A DNA stretch of 64,000 nt. Source: Gillisella vitis. Its GTDB lineage: Bacteria; Pseudomonadota; Alphaproteobacteria; Rhizobiales; Rhizobiaceae. The translations under genes and the position numbers were made by a program. How positions within the stretch are numbered: position 1 is the first letter of the stretch; every line of letters starts with the position of its first letter. Under the pieces are notes generated by a model, which was given only the letters and a program-made list of their open reading frames with translations, was not told the DNA's origin and did no database searches. Positions 1-8,341 of this stretch are shown here, in pieces. Location: positions 186,001 to 250,000 of the forward strand of contig WPHV01000007.1 of NCBI GenBank assembly GCA_009744235.1. The letters run 5' to 3'.

Positions 1-1293
1 CTCCAGGCGTTGGTTTCGTCAGTGCTATTTGCGGTAATGCTGATCTTGATGAAATTCGGCAATGGCCTGGTGGCTGGTTTTGCCACATTGGGAGCGCTCT
101 TGTTGGCCTCGGCGCTTGCGCTTCCGGTCATTTTGGTGCCGGTGCTGCGGTTGATGCAGTCCCTGGCAAGGCGACCGGTGTGGCAATGGTTCTGGGCCGA
201 TACCCGCCAGCAATTGCCCAGCCTGTCCCTGGCTTTGATGGCGCTTCTTTTGGCGCTATCGGCCAATGTCGGGGTTGGAACCATGGTGTCCAGCTTTCGT
301 CTGACCTTTGTCGGCTGGCTGGATCAAAGACTGGCCGCAGAGCTTTACGTGACGGCGCGCAACGATGGCGAGGCCGAGCGTTTGCAGGCCTGGCTTGCCC
401 CTCGGGTCAAGACCGTTCTGCCGATCTGGAATACGCAGGGAGATGTCGGCGGCAAGACAGTTGTCATTCATGGCGTGGTCGATGATGAGACCTACCGCGA
501 TCACTGGCCGATGCTTGCCGCCACGCCGGATGTCTGGGGCAGGTTGGCACGGGGTGAGGGGGCGTTGATCAATGAACAGATGATGCGCCGCGAGGGCTTG
601 GCGGTGGGTGATGAGATCAGGCTACCCGGTGGCTGGAAGACGCGTATTCTTGGTGTCTATTCCGATTACGGCAATCCCAATGAGGATGTGATCGTCGCTC
701 AATCGGAATTGGTCAGCCGTTTTTCCGATCTCTCGCGCTTGCGGTTCGGGCTGCGGGTGCAGCCTGAACAGACCGGCGCGCTGCGTGAGGCTTTGATGAC
801 CGAATTCGGCTTGCCGCCCGATAACGTCGTGGATCAGGCCGTGATCAAGGCGCGATCACTGGCGATTTTCGAAAAAACCTTCGCTGTTACAGCCGCTCTC
901 AATGTCTTGACACTGGGGGTGGCTGGGCTTGCGATGTTTGCCAGCCTTATGACTCTATCAGGCATGCGGCTGCCGCAGATCGCCCCCGTCTGGGCAATGG
1001 GTTTGACCCGTCGCGCGATAACCGGGTTGGAGCTTGCCCGCACCCTTATCCTTGCGGGCTTTACACTCGTTGCCGCGCTGCCGGTAGGACTTGGGCTGGC
1101 CTGGGTTCTGTTGGCCGTGGTCAATGTCGAGGCCTTCGGTTGGCGCTTGCCAATGCATGTATTTCCTGTCCAGTGGCTATGGTTGGTAGGGTTTGCACTG
1201 TTGGCTTCGGTGCTCTCGTCCCTCATCCCGCTTGCTGGCATTGCCCGATTGAAGCCGTCAGATTTATTGAAAGTCTTTGCCAATGAGCGCTAA
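1..1293 (+). CDS. FtsX-type ABC transporter permease, 5'-truncated by the window edge
   Basis: The reading frame is open from base 1, so the true start lies outside the window. The visible ~430 residues alternate a large hydrophilic domain (roughly residues 90-270) with hydrophobic segments at the N-terminus and three more near the C-terminus (roughly 290-420). This is the layout of the second half of an FtsX/LolC-like permease with a periplasmic domain. The next gene encodes an AttH-like protein and overlaps it by 11 bases, so the two are probably one operon for export of a lipid-like or envelope molecule together with an ATPase upstream of the window. The substrate cannot be read from the sequence. 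Confidence 0.8.
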   Translation, partial: LQALVSSVLFAVMLILMKFGNGLVAGFATLGALLLASALALPVILVPVLRLMQSLARRPVWQWFWADTRQQLPSLSLALMALLLALSANVGVGTMVSSFRLTFVGWLDQRLAAELYVTARNDGEAERLQAWLAPRVKTVLPIWNTQGDVGGKTVVIHGVVDDETYRDHWPMLAATPDVWGRLARGEGALINEQMMRREGLAVGDEIRLPGGWKTRILGVYSDYGNPNEDVIVAQSELVSRFSDLSRLRFGLRVQPEQTGALREALMTEFGLPPDNVVDQAVIKARSLAIFEKTFAVTAALNVLTLGVAGLAMFASLMTLSGMRLPQIAPVWAMGLTRRAITGLELARTLILAGFTLVAALPVGLGLAWVLLAVVNVEAFGWRLPMHVFPVQWLWLVGFALLASVLSSLIPLAGIARLKPSDLLKVFANER

Positions 1294-2362
1294 TATCAGT
1301 CGGTTCATGGTTTTCGCTCTGGTGCTGCTGCTGGGTGGTCATCCGGTTTTTGCCCAGGGCTTTGCCGGTCTTGGTGCCAAGGCTGGCGATGGTTTCGCCT
1401 TGCCGCAGCCGGGCCGCCCGTTTGCCTTTCCAATTGACCACGGCCCGCACCCGGATTACCGGATCGAATGGTGGTATGTGACTGCCAATCTGACCGGACC
1501 GGGTGGGCGCGATTACGGGGTGCAATGGACGCTGTTTCGTTCAGCATTGAAACCGGGCGAGGCAGAGGGTTTGAACAGCCCACAAATCTGGATGGGCCAT
1601 GCGGCCTTGACCACGGCGGATCATCATTATGCTGCAGAAAAATTTGCGCGTGGAGGAATAGGCCAGGCGGGCGTGACGCTTGCGCCGTTTTCCGCCTGGA
1701 TCGACGATTGGTCACTCATGGCAGGAGCACTGACGGGAAGCACTGGCGATGCGCTGTCCTCCTTGACTATGAAGGCCAAGGGCGCCGATTTTTCTTACGA
1801 TCTATCGCTGCATGCCACCGGTCCGCTGGTGGCGCAGGGAGATCATGGCTATTCGGTGAAATCTGCGGAAGGGCAGGCGAGCTATTATTATTCCCAACCC
1901 TTCTATGCGGTGAACGGTGTCTTGAATCTGCCGGATGGCCCTGTCCCGGTGACTGGTAAGGCCTGGCTGGACCGGGAGTGGTCCTCCCAACCGCTCTCCG
2001 CCGACCAGAAAGGCTGGGATTGGTTCTCTCTTCACTTTGAGAATGGTGCAAAACTGATGGGTTATCATCTGCGCGGCAAAGGTGACGATTATACCGTTTC
2101 CACCTGGATCACGCCGCAGGGGGTGCCGGAACCGATGCCACCTGGTGCCCTGAAGCTGACGGCAGTAAAGCAGGTTCAGGTTGCCGGCCGCAGCATGCCA
2201 GTGGAGTGGCAATTGGAACTGCCTGAAAAAGCCATGTCGATCCGCACCACGCCCGTGAATGCGCAAAGCTGGATGCCCCTGGCCTTTCCCTATTGGGAAG
2301 GTCCTATCCGCTTTTCGGGTAGTCATGCTGGTGCGGGCTATCTTGAAATGACCGGGTATTGA
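1283..2362 (+). CDS. AttH/CrtC-like lipocalin-fold secreted protein
   Basis: A protein of about 359 aa with an N-terminal hydrophobic signal segment ending near an Ala-Gln site (VFAQ). After it comes the family hallmark FPIDHGPHPDYRIEWWYVT, then a QWTLFR segment and a WLDREWSS segment later on, as seen in AttH and hydroxyneurosporene synthase (CrtC)-type proteins. It overlaps the FtsX-type permease gene by 11 bases. In known cases AttH-like proteins travel with such ABC permeases. The ATG at 1283 is chosen because it overlaps the upstream stop, but no strong ribosome site precedes it; the ATG at 1307 is an alternative. The enzymatic activity is unknown. Confidence 0.75.
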   Translation: MSANISRFMVFALVLLLGGHPVFAQGFAGLGAKAGDGFALPQPGRPFAFPIDHGPHPDYRIEWWYVTANLTGPGGRDYGVQWTLFRSALKPGEAEGLNSPQIWMGHAALTTADHHYAAEKFARGGIGQAGVTLAPFSAWIDDWSLMAGALTGSTGDALSSLTMKAKGADFSYDLSLHATGPLVAQGDHGYSVKSAEGQASYYYSQPFYAVNGVLNLPDGPVPVTGKAWLDREWSSQPLSADQKGWDWFSLHFENGAKLMGYHLRGKGDDYTVSTWITPQGVPEPMPPGALKLTAVKQVQVAGRSMPVEWQLELPEKAMSIRTTPVNAQSWMPLAFPYWEGPIRFSGSHAGAGYLEMTGY

Positions 2363-2511
2363 ACGCAGACAGCCGTTTGTTCATATGGCATGCGCTTTGC
2401 TTTGCTGCATTTACAGTAGGTCGAGCGCCCGGCTCATGATAATCATGCGGTCGGAATGGCATGGACAGGCATATCGGGCATTTGCCCGCTTTGTCTGCAA
2501 GGAGAACGGTG

Positions 2512-3909
2512 ATGGCATCTTATTCGATCATCCTTGGGCGGCAACGCCATGTATTCGACGATCTGAAAAGCCTGATGGCCTGCGCTTCCCCGCTAAAGTC
2601 CGGGGATCAATTGGCAGGGATCGCCGCAAGCAGCAATGAACGCCGGGTCGCGGCCCGCTATGTGCTTGCCGATCTTCCTTTGAAGACTTTTCTTCAGGAT
2701 ATGCTGATCCCCTATGAGATCGACGAGGTTACCCGGCTGATCGTCGATAGCCATGACGTCGCAGCGTTTGCGCCTGTCTCCCATATGACTGTTGGTCAAT
2801 TTCGTGACTGGCTGCTGTCTTATGAGGCAACGAGCGAAGTTTTGGCAGCGCTTGCCCCCGGTCTGACACCGGAAATGGTGGCGGCTGTTTCCAAGCTGAT
2901 GCGTAATCACGATCTGATTACAGTTGCGGCGAAATGCAGCGTTATCACCGCATTTCGCTCGACAATCGGGCTTTCGGGCCGGCTTTCCAGCCGGTTGCAG
3001 CCCAACCATCCGACCGATGACCCGGAAGGGGTGGCCGGCTCGACCTTGGACGGTCTGCTCTATGGTGTTGGTGATGCGGTGATCGGCATCAATCCGGCCA
3101 GTGATAATCTCGAAGCCTGCATAAGGTTGATGCATCTGTTCGACAAACTCAGGGACCGTTTCGAAATACCGACACAGTCCTGTGTCCTGACCCATGTGAC
3201 AACCTCGATCCAGGCGATCAAGGCAGGCGCGCCGCTCGATCTCGTCTTTCAGTCCGTTGCGGGAACGCAGGCCGCTAACAAGGGCTTTGGCGTCGATCTT
3301 GCGGTTTTACGTGAGGGACGCGAGGCAGCGCTTTCGTTGAAACGTGGTACCGTTGGTGACAATGTCATGTATCTGGAGACCGGGCAGGGCAGCGCGTTGT
3401 CGGCTGATGCCCATCACGGCGTCGATGAACAGACGCTGGAGGTTCGGGCCTATGCCGTGGCGCGGGAGGTCAAGCCGCTGCTGGTCAATACGGTCGTCGG
3501 CTTCATTGGGCCGGAATATCTTTATGATGCCAAGCAGATTATCCGCGCCGGACTGGAAGATCATTTCTGTGGCAAATTGCTGGGCGTGCCGATGGGTGTC
3601 GATGTCTGTTATACCAACCATGCCGAAGCTGATCAGGACGACATGGACAACCTGATGGTGCTCCTGACCGTGGCAGGGGTGAATTTCCTGATTGCTGTGC
3701 CGGGTGCAGACGATGTCATGCTCAATTATCAAAGCCTGTCCTATCATGATATTGTCGGTCTTCGTCACCAGTTCAACCGTCCGCCCGCGCCGGAGTTCGA
3801 AGCGTGGCTAAAGCGGATGGGGATGATCGATCGGTCCGGTCGATTGGCGCCATTGCCCCAGTCCAACGCATTTTCCCGCAACCTTCTGTCTTACAAGGCA
3901 TCGGCATGA
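2512..3909 (+). CDS. eutB: Ethanolamine ammonia-lyase large subunit
   Basis: A 465-aa protein matching EutB, the active-site subunit of adenosylcobalamin-dependent ethanolamine ammonia-lyase, which converts ethanolamine to acetaldehyde and ammonia. Visible family segments include the central barrel stretches (GVGDAVIGINP, TCVLTHVTT-like, YLETGQGSALSADAHHG) and a cysteine-containing region VDVCYTNHAEADQDDMDN. Length is normal for the family. The ATG at 2512 sits 8 bases after AAGGAGA; a longer frame upstream lacks a ribosome site. The eutC start overlaps its stop. No microcompartment shell, EutA reactivase or regulator gene is visible nearby. Confidence 0.93.
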   Translation: MASYSIILGRQRHVFDDLKSLMACASPLKSGDQLAGIAASSNERRVAARYVLADLPLKTFLQDMLIPYEIDEVTRLIVDSHDVAAFAPVSHMTVGQFRDWLLSYEATSEVLAALAPGLTPEMVAAVSKLMRNHDLITVAAKCSVITAFRSTIGLSGRLSSRLQPNHPTDDPEGVAGSTLDGLLYGVGDAVIGINPASDNLEACIRLMHLFDKLRDRFEIPTQSCVLTHVTTSIQAIKAGAPLDLVFQSVAGTQAANKGFGVDLAVLREGREAALSLKRGTVGDNVMYLETGQGSALSADAHHGVDEQTLEVRAYAVAREVKPLLVNTVVGFIGPEYLYDAKQIIRAGLEDHFCGKLLGVPMGVDVCYTNHAEADQDDMDNLMVLLTVAGVNFLIAVPGADDVMLNYQSLSYHDIVGLRHQFNRPPAPEFEAWLKRMGMIDRSGRLAPLPQSNAFSRNLLSYKASA

Positions 3910-4661
3910 GCAATTCCGTCGATTTCGACCCGTTTGCAAGGTTTCGCAGCGCCACTCGGGCGCGTATCGGACTTGGCCGGGCAGGCGATGCGATGCCGAC
4001 ACAGGCGGTGCTGGAGTTTCAATTGGCCCATGCCAGGGCGCGTGATGCCGTCCACGGGGAAGTGGATTTCGAGAAAATAGCCACCGCGCTTGCTCCGATT
4101 GAAACAGTGCTGGTCCACTCCCTGGCAAAAGATCGGGCGACCTACCTGACCCGCCCTGATCTTGGGCGCATGCCGGATAGCCATGACCTTCCGGCACCGG
4201 GCAAGACCTACGAAATCGCGTTCATCATTGCCGATGGCCTTTCGGCAGCGGCGGTGGAGCGCCATGCGGTTTCGGTCTATGAGGCGACTGTGCGCCGGCT
4301 CGGAGGGTTTTCAGTCGCCCCGGTCGTCCTTGGAAAACAAGCGCGTGTCGCTTTTGGCGATGAAGCCGCGGCGGCCTTCGGCGCGCAAGTGGCTATTGTC
4401 CTGATTGGAGAGCGGCCCGGCCTTAGCGTTCCCGATAGTCTTGGCGCCTATATTACCTTTGCGCCGCGTAAAGGACGACGCGATAGTGAGCGCAACTGCA
4501 TTTCCAATATTCATGACGATGGATTGTCTTACGAATCGGCGGCGGAAAAGATTTCCTGGCTGGTGAAGGAAGCCTTACGGTTGAAACTCACAGGTGTGGA
4601 CTTGAAGGAAAATGCGGCGGATGGGATCTCACTCCCGCACAACGTGAAATCTTTGACTTAA
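3906..4661 (+). CDS. eutC: Ethanolamine ammonia-lyase small subunit
   Basis: A 251-aa EutC homologue, the small subunit that completes the cobalamin-binding ammonia-lyase with EutB. Family-typical stretches seen are ARIGLGRAGDAMPT, FQLAHARARDAVH, LGRMPD, a VVLIGERPGLS-like segment (here AIVLIGERPGLSVPDSLGAY) and RNCISNIHDDGLSYESA. The ATG at 3906 overlaps the eutB TGA (ATGA), so translation is probably coupled. Use of this enzyme requires B12, and a B12-riboswitch-led transporter lies about 45 kb away in the same window. Confidence 0.93.
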   Translation: MSNSVDFDPFARFRSATRARIGLGRAGDAMPTQAVLEFQLAHARARDAVHGEVDFEKIATALAPIETVLVHSLAKDRATYLTRPDLGRMPDSHDLPAPGKTYEIAFIIADGLSAAAVERHAVSVYEATVRRLGGFSVAPVVLGKQARVAFGDEAAAAFGAQVAIVLIGERPGLSVPDSLGAYITFAPRKGRRDSERNCISNIHDDGLSYESAAEKISWLVKEALRLKLTGVDLKENAADGISLPHNVKSLT

Positions 4662-4789
4662 GTAGCTGTTAATAAATAATTTTAATCTCTGAAAGATTTG
4701 GTCGGCTAAGCTTTTCTTCAGCTTCTGGCGCAGACTTGACGCGACTCACTGTATGCGGCACATTTACGATGAAACGTTCGATATGTCTG

Positions 4790-4804
4790 TTGTTGCCGTA
4801 ACAA
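4790..4804. other. Short palindrome upstream of repA, possible parS/RepB-binding site
   Basis: In the 287-bp gap between eutC and repA the sequence TTGTT-GCCGT-AACAA forms a perfect 5-bp inverted repeat. repABC replicons usually carry one or more GTT...AAC palindromes bound by RepB as centromeres, often next to repA or repC. The match is short and no second copy was found by eye, so the assignment is tentative. The rest of the gap is AT-rich and should hold the repA promoter. Confidence 0.3.
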
Positions 4805-4954
4805 GCTGTGTATGCTGTTAGTTTTCCGCTGGTGCGTATATCATTCCAGAAGAGAATCAGTCAGTTTGCGCGGTGACGAAAGTTTAGGCGTATGCAAGCG
4901 TTGAATGGTCAAACCGTTCGAAGCTAAGGCACGCGCTTTACCGGGAGAATGATC

Positions 4955-6211
4955 ATGGCGGTTGCGTCCAGCACGGCGACTGAACAACAGGAGACGAATT
5001 TGCGCCCCGCCGATGAGACCATTGCCGAAGACGCGCGCGCCCTTTCAGCCCAGCTGAAGGCCATGCGGGAGCGGTTGTTTGCGCCAGCGTCGCGCAAAAC
5101 CCTGCGGACTTTCACGTCCGGTGAGGCGGCGCGTCTCGTCGGAGTCTCGGATGGCTATTTGCGGCAATTGTCGCTTGCCGGTGAAGGGCCTGCGCCCGTC
5201 GTTGGGGCAGGGGGGCGTCGCTACTATTCGCTCTCTGATATTGACGCGCTGCGCCATTATCTGGCCGAGCAGGCGATGATAAAAGGCAATGTTTCCAAGG
5301 CTCGTTCCTATGTTAAATGGCGTGACGCCGAACGTGGCGAGCATTTGCAGATCATTTCCGTGACAAATTTCAAAGGCGGCTCCGGTAAAACCACCTCGGC
5401 GGTTCATCTTGCGCAATATCTGGCCATGACCGGACACCGGGTACTGGCTGTTGATCTCGATCCGCAGGCGTCGTTGTCTGCATTGTTCGGTTATCAGCCG
5501 GAACTCGATCTGGTTGGCAATGATACGATTTATGGCGCCATCCGCTATGACGATGAAGTCAGGCCGCTGCGGGAGATCATTCGCAAGACCTATTTTCACA
5601 ATCTCGACCTGCTGCCCGGAAACCTGGAATTGCAGGAATTTGAGCATGTGACGCCGCGTGCCTTGGCGGAACGAAAGACGGGCGATGCCAAGAGCCTGTT
5701 TTTCGCCCGAGTGCAGAATGCCTTGCACAGCGTGGCAGATGATTATGATGTCGTGGTCATCGACTGCCCGCCGCAGCTTGGATATCTGACATTGTCGGCG
5801 CTTTGCGCATCGACATCGGTGATTGTCACCGTGCATCCGCAGATGCTGGATGTGGCGTCCATGAGCCAGTTCCTGTTCATGACATCGGATCTTCTCGGTG
5901 TCGTGCGCGAAGCAGGCGGCACACTGAATTTCGACTTTCTACGCTATCTCGTCACCCGGTTTGAGCCGAATGATGGTCCTCAGGCGCAAATTGTCGGTTT
6001 TCTGCGGTCGCTGTTCGGGGAACGGGTATTGACCTCGCCGATGGTTAAATCCACGGCAATTTCCGATGCCGGATTGACCAAACAGACGCTTTACGAAGTT
6101 GGCCGCGAAAATTTCAGCCGTGGCACGTACGACAGGGCGATTGAAGCGCTGGAATCAGTAAATGCCGAAATCGAACAGTTGATCCACACGGCGTGGGGAC
6201 GCAAAGAATGA
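4955..6211 (+). CDS. repA: RepA, ParA-type partition ATPase of the repABC cassette
   Basis: A 418-aa protein. The N-terminal ~110 residues contain a MerR-like helix-turn-helix segment (FTSGEAARLVGVSDGYLRQL). The deviant Walker A motif FKGGSGKTT follows, then the ParA signature VLAVDLDPQASLS and a DYDVVVIDCPPQLGYLT Walker B. RepA segregates the replicon with RepB and represses the repABC operon. Two ATGs are possible, 4949 and 4955; the second has the better spacing after GGGAG at 4943-4947. repB overlaps its stop. Confidence 0.95.
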   Translation: MAVASSTATEQQETNLRPADETIAEDARALSAQLKAMRERLFAPASRKTLRTFTSGEAARLVGVSDGYLRQLSLAGEGPAPVVGAGGRRYYSLSDIDALRHYLAEQAMIKGNVSKARSYVKWRDAERGEHLQIISVTNFKGGSGKTTSAVHLAQYLAMTGHRVLAVDLDPQASLSALFGYQPELDLVGNDTIYGAIRYDDEVRPLREIIRKTYFHNLDLLPGNLELQEFEHVTPRALAERKTGDAKSLFFARVQNALHSVADDYDVVVIDCPPQLGYLTLSALCASTSVIVTVHPQMLDVASMSQFLFMTSDLLGVVREAGGTLNFDFLRYLVTRFEPNDGPQAQIVGFLRSLFGERVLTSPMVKSTAISDAGLTKQTLYEVGRENFSRGTYDRAIEALESVNAEIEQLIHTAWGRKE

Positions 6212-7290
6212 TTGGAAAAAACCGAAAAAGCGAGTTGCGCGCGCTGTTTTCCGATCCAGGATCGGGGGCACGTCCAGATATTGTGGAACCCTCTGTTTCG
6301 CAACCAACGGTGCCCGGCGAACCGCGTAGCGCAGATACTGTTGAAGAACAGAGCCCTGCAGCACCAGTGGCGCGTGCAGCCTCAGGCGCGATAAAGGCAA
6401 TGGGATTGACCTTGTCCTCTATCACCAGAGAGGCGGAAGAAGCGCGTGCTTTGCGTCAGGCGATTGATGAGGGCGAAAGGGTCATTTCCCTTGCTACGGA
6501 TAAGATTGATGCGTCCTTCGTTTCAGATCGCTTGAGTGATGAGGAAAGAGACGATCCAGATTTCGTCGCGCTGGTTACCAGCATGCGCGAGAGTGGCCAG
6601 CAGGTTCCGATCCTGGTGCGTCGGCATCCCGTTGACGCCGACCGCTATCAGGTTGCCTATGGTCACCGGCGTTTAAGTGCTGCAAAGCGCCTCGGCATTG
6701 CCGTCAAGGCGCTTATCCGGCCCTTGAGCGACGACGAGCTTGTGCTGGCTCAAGGCAAGGAAAATGCCGAGCGACGCAATCTCACCTTCATCGAGCGTGC
6801 CTTGTTTGCCAAGGCATTGGCCGATCGTGGGTTTGATCGTAAAGTCATCGGCGAGGCGCTTTCGGTGCAAAAAAGCGAGCTGTCGCGACTTATCCAGGTG
6901 GCAGAGAGTGTCCCTGAGCGCTTTGCTCGCGCCGTTGGCCCTGCTCCGAAGGCAGGACGCGAGAGGTGGATGGCACTTGGCCAATTGCTCTCGAGCGAGC
7001 AGGGGCAGGTGAAAGCGGCTGGTTTGGTGTCTACAGACGGATTTCGGATCGCAGCCACCGATGAACGGTTTCAAAAACTATTCGATACGCTGTCCGGCAA
7101 GGCTCCTGTGGAGCGTCCGGAACCGGAAGACATCAGGGGACCTGATGGCCGTGTCTTCGCCCGTATCGGACGGCAGGGGCGGCGGCTGAAGATTGAATTT
7201 CTGGCGGAAGCCAATCCGGGGTTTGTCGATCAGTTCGAAGCGCGTCTGGCGGCTGCTTATGCGGCCTATTTGGACGGCGAACACGACTGA
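6208..7290 (+). CDS. repB: RepB, ParB-type centromere-binding partition protein
   Basis: A 360-aa ParB family protein. It has an N-terminal RepA-interaction-type stretch (IGKNRKSELRALF), a ParB/Spo0J nuclease-like fold with the VPILVRRHP and YQVAYGHRRLSAAKRLGI motifs, and a HTH region (RKVIGEALSVQKSELSRLIQVAE). It binds parS and stimulates the RepA ATPase. The ATG overlaps the repA TGA (ATGA at 6208-6211). The reading frame is intact to the end, with family-normal length. Confidence 0.95.
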   Translation: MIGKNRKSELRALFSDPGSGARPDIVEPSVSQPTVPGEPRSADTVEEQSPAAPVARAASGAIKAMGLTLSSITREAEEARALRQAIDEGERVISLATDKIDASFVSDRLSDEERDDPDFVALVTSMRESGQQVPILVRRHPVDADRYQVAYGHRRLSAAKRLGIAVKALIRPLSDDELVLAQGKENAERRNLTFIERALFAKALADRGFDRKVIGEALSVQKSELSRLIQVAESVPERFARAVGPAPKAGRERWMALGQLLSSEQGQVKAAGLVSTDGFRIAATDERFQKLFDTLSGKAPVERPEPEDIRGPDGRVFARIGRQGRRLKIEFLAEANPGFVDQFEARLAAAYAAYLDGEHD

Positions 7291-7353
7291 AATCGGTTTG
7301 CATCCGGCTTTTGCTGGGTGCTGTAGACCTGCATTTTGCAGGATTATTGCGTG

Positions 7354-7381
7354 CCTCTTAAATTCCAGGGGATTTAAGAGG
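7354..7381. repeat. Hairpin after repB
   Basis: CCTCTTAAAT and ATTTAAGAGG form perfect 10-bp arms around an 8-base spacer, 63 bases after the repB stop. No T-run follows on either strand, so it is not an obvious intrinsic terminator. It could be a protein-binding palindrome or an mRNA structure in the repABC transcript. Confidence 0.5.
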
Positions 7382-7476
7382 ACACTACGCAGAGGTTATA
7401 ACGGGTTATGGCGCGTTGTGTTTTATCGAACGCAAGCGCCGTAAAGTGCAACGAGAAGGAAGCAATACGAGACAAG

Positions 7477-7560
7477 AAAAAAGGCCCCAAAACGTCACCA
7501 TTTCGGAAGCCCTCTTCTATGTAGCAATGCAAGAGAATCACTTCTGGCCATAAAAGTCAA
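7477..7560 (-). ncRNA. Candidate counter-transcribed RNA (incA/repE type) of repABC
   Basis: Read on the minus strand, the segment ends in a GC-rich stem (GGCTTCC near 7511-7505 pairing, with wobbles, to GGGGCC at 7488-7483) followed by six T at 7482-7477, an intrinsic-terminator pattern. Its position between repB and repC, antisense to the repABC transcript, matches the small antisense RNA that limits RepC in rhizobial repABC replicons. The 5' end is uncertain; a TTGACT element lies upstream near 7560, but a clear -10 was not found at the right spacing. Confidence 0.55.
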
Positions 7561-7770
7561 GACATGACCGCATATTCGTGGGTCATGATGTATCTTTTTG
7601 TGTCTTGATTTTGCGGCGCTGGCAGCAGTGCCAGGCCATAATGGTGCTTAAACAAAATGATGGAATGGTATCGACCACAATGCGGGCGATGCTTGCGGCT
7701 TTGTGCATTTTATCAAATGCATATTTACAGCGCCGTGCGTTTTAGAAAACGCAGAAAGGAGGCTGTAACA

Positions 7771-7898
7771 CTTTAATCTGCGGCATAATTTTCTCCTTCA
7801 ATCGATTCCGATTGAAGGAATTATGCAGTAGGTGCCGTAAGCTTTAGATCTGCCGCATAATTTGCTCCTTACGTCGGGTCCGATTTAGGGAGTTATGC
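7771..7898. repeat. Two ~70-bp imperfect direct repeats, each with an internal inverted repeat
   Basis: Two units start CTTTAATCTGCGGCATAATT (7771) and CTTTAGATCTGCCGCATAAT (7842). Each holds an inverted repeat whose outer arms are GCATAAT and ATTATGC (or GTTATGC). In the first unit the inner arms TCCTTCAATCG (7794-7804) and CGATTGAAGGA (7809-7819) pair perfectly around ATTC. The second is degenerate (7855-7898). The offset between units is about 72 bp. The function is unknown; centromere-like repeats, a duplicated regulatory RNA element or an inserted miniature element are possible. Confidence 0.6.
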
Positions 7899-8341
7899 AA
7901 TAGATCGACCGTTGCGTAATATGCTGAATTCCTCGGATTTCAGATAGCAAACCTGTGGATTCTATAAGAGATAAGATTGGCCTTTAAATGGCGCTTTATC
8001 GCGCAGGAAACGGTCAATTTTGCTTATACGCCTCGTTCGTTGTCGATACTTTGGTGAGTTCACTGGTCTTGGATCATTCAGATACCAAGCAATGAATTCA
8101 TGCGCCGACGGTATTCTTGCGATTTTTTCAATCGGATGCCGTATCACGTCAACCTGCTGCGAAATAGTCTCCTTGCTTGTGTTTCAAGTTAGGAATTGCG
8201 TAGTCGATTGATGGATTGCCGAAGAAGAGAACGGACTTAAAGCCATTCTATTCCGGTGATCGTTCACCCGTCCTGTCGGGTTGATTGAGTGTCAGTGGTT
8301 GTCATTTGGGCCTGCTTGTCTCCTTGTAGAGGGGACGCGAC

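Larger units (their letters stand above)
7291..8341. other. Unusually long repB-repC intergenic region
   Basis: No convincing gene is present in these 1051 bases. In typical repABC cassettes the repB-repC gap is about 150-200 bases and carries the counter-transcribed RNA. Here that RNA-like segment lies in the first quarter (near 7480-7560), and about 780 further bases separate it from repC. The extra DNA holds a pair of roughly 70-bp direct repeats that each contain an inverted repeat (7771-7898). The only ORFs are short, weak and conflicting in strand. The region just before repC (about 8300-8341) carries the repC ribosome site AGAGGGGA. Confidence 0.6.

Noticed and set aside
7771..7898. 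CRISPR-like array
   Set aside because: Only two units, the repeats are imperfect with internal symmetry, and no unique spacers of constant length or cas genes are present.
7962..8147. Minus-strand 61-codon frame in the repB-repC gap
   Set aside because: No ribosome site and no recognised motif; overlaps an equally weak plus-strand frame.
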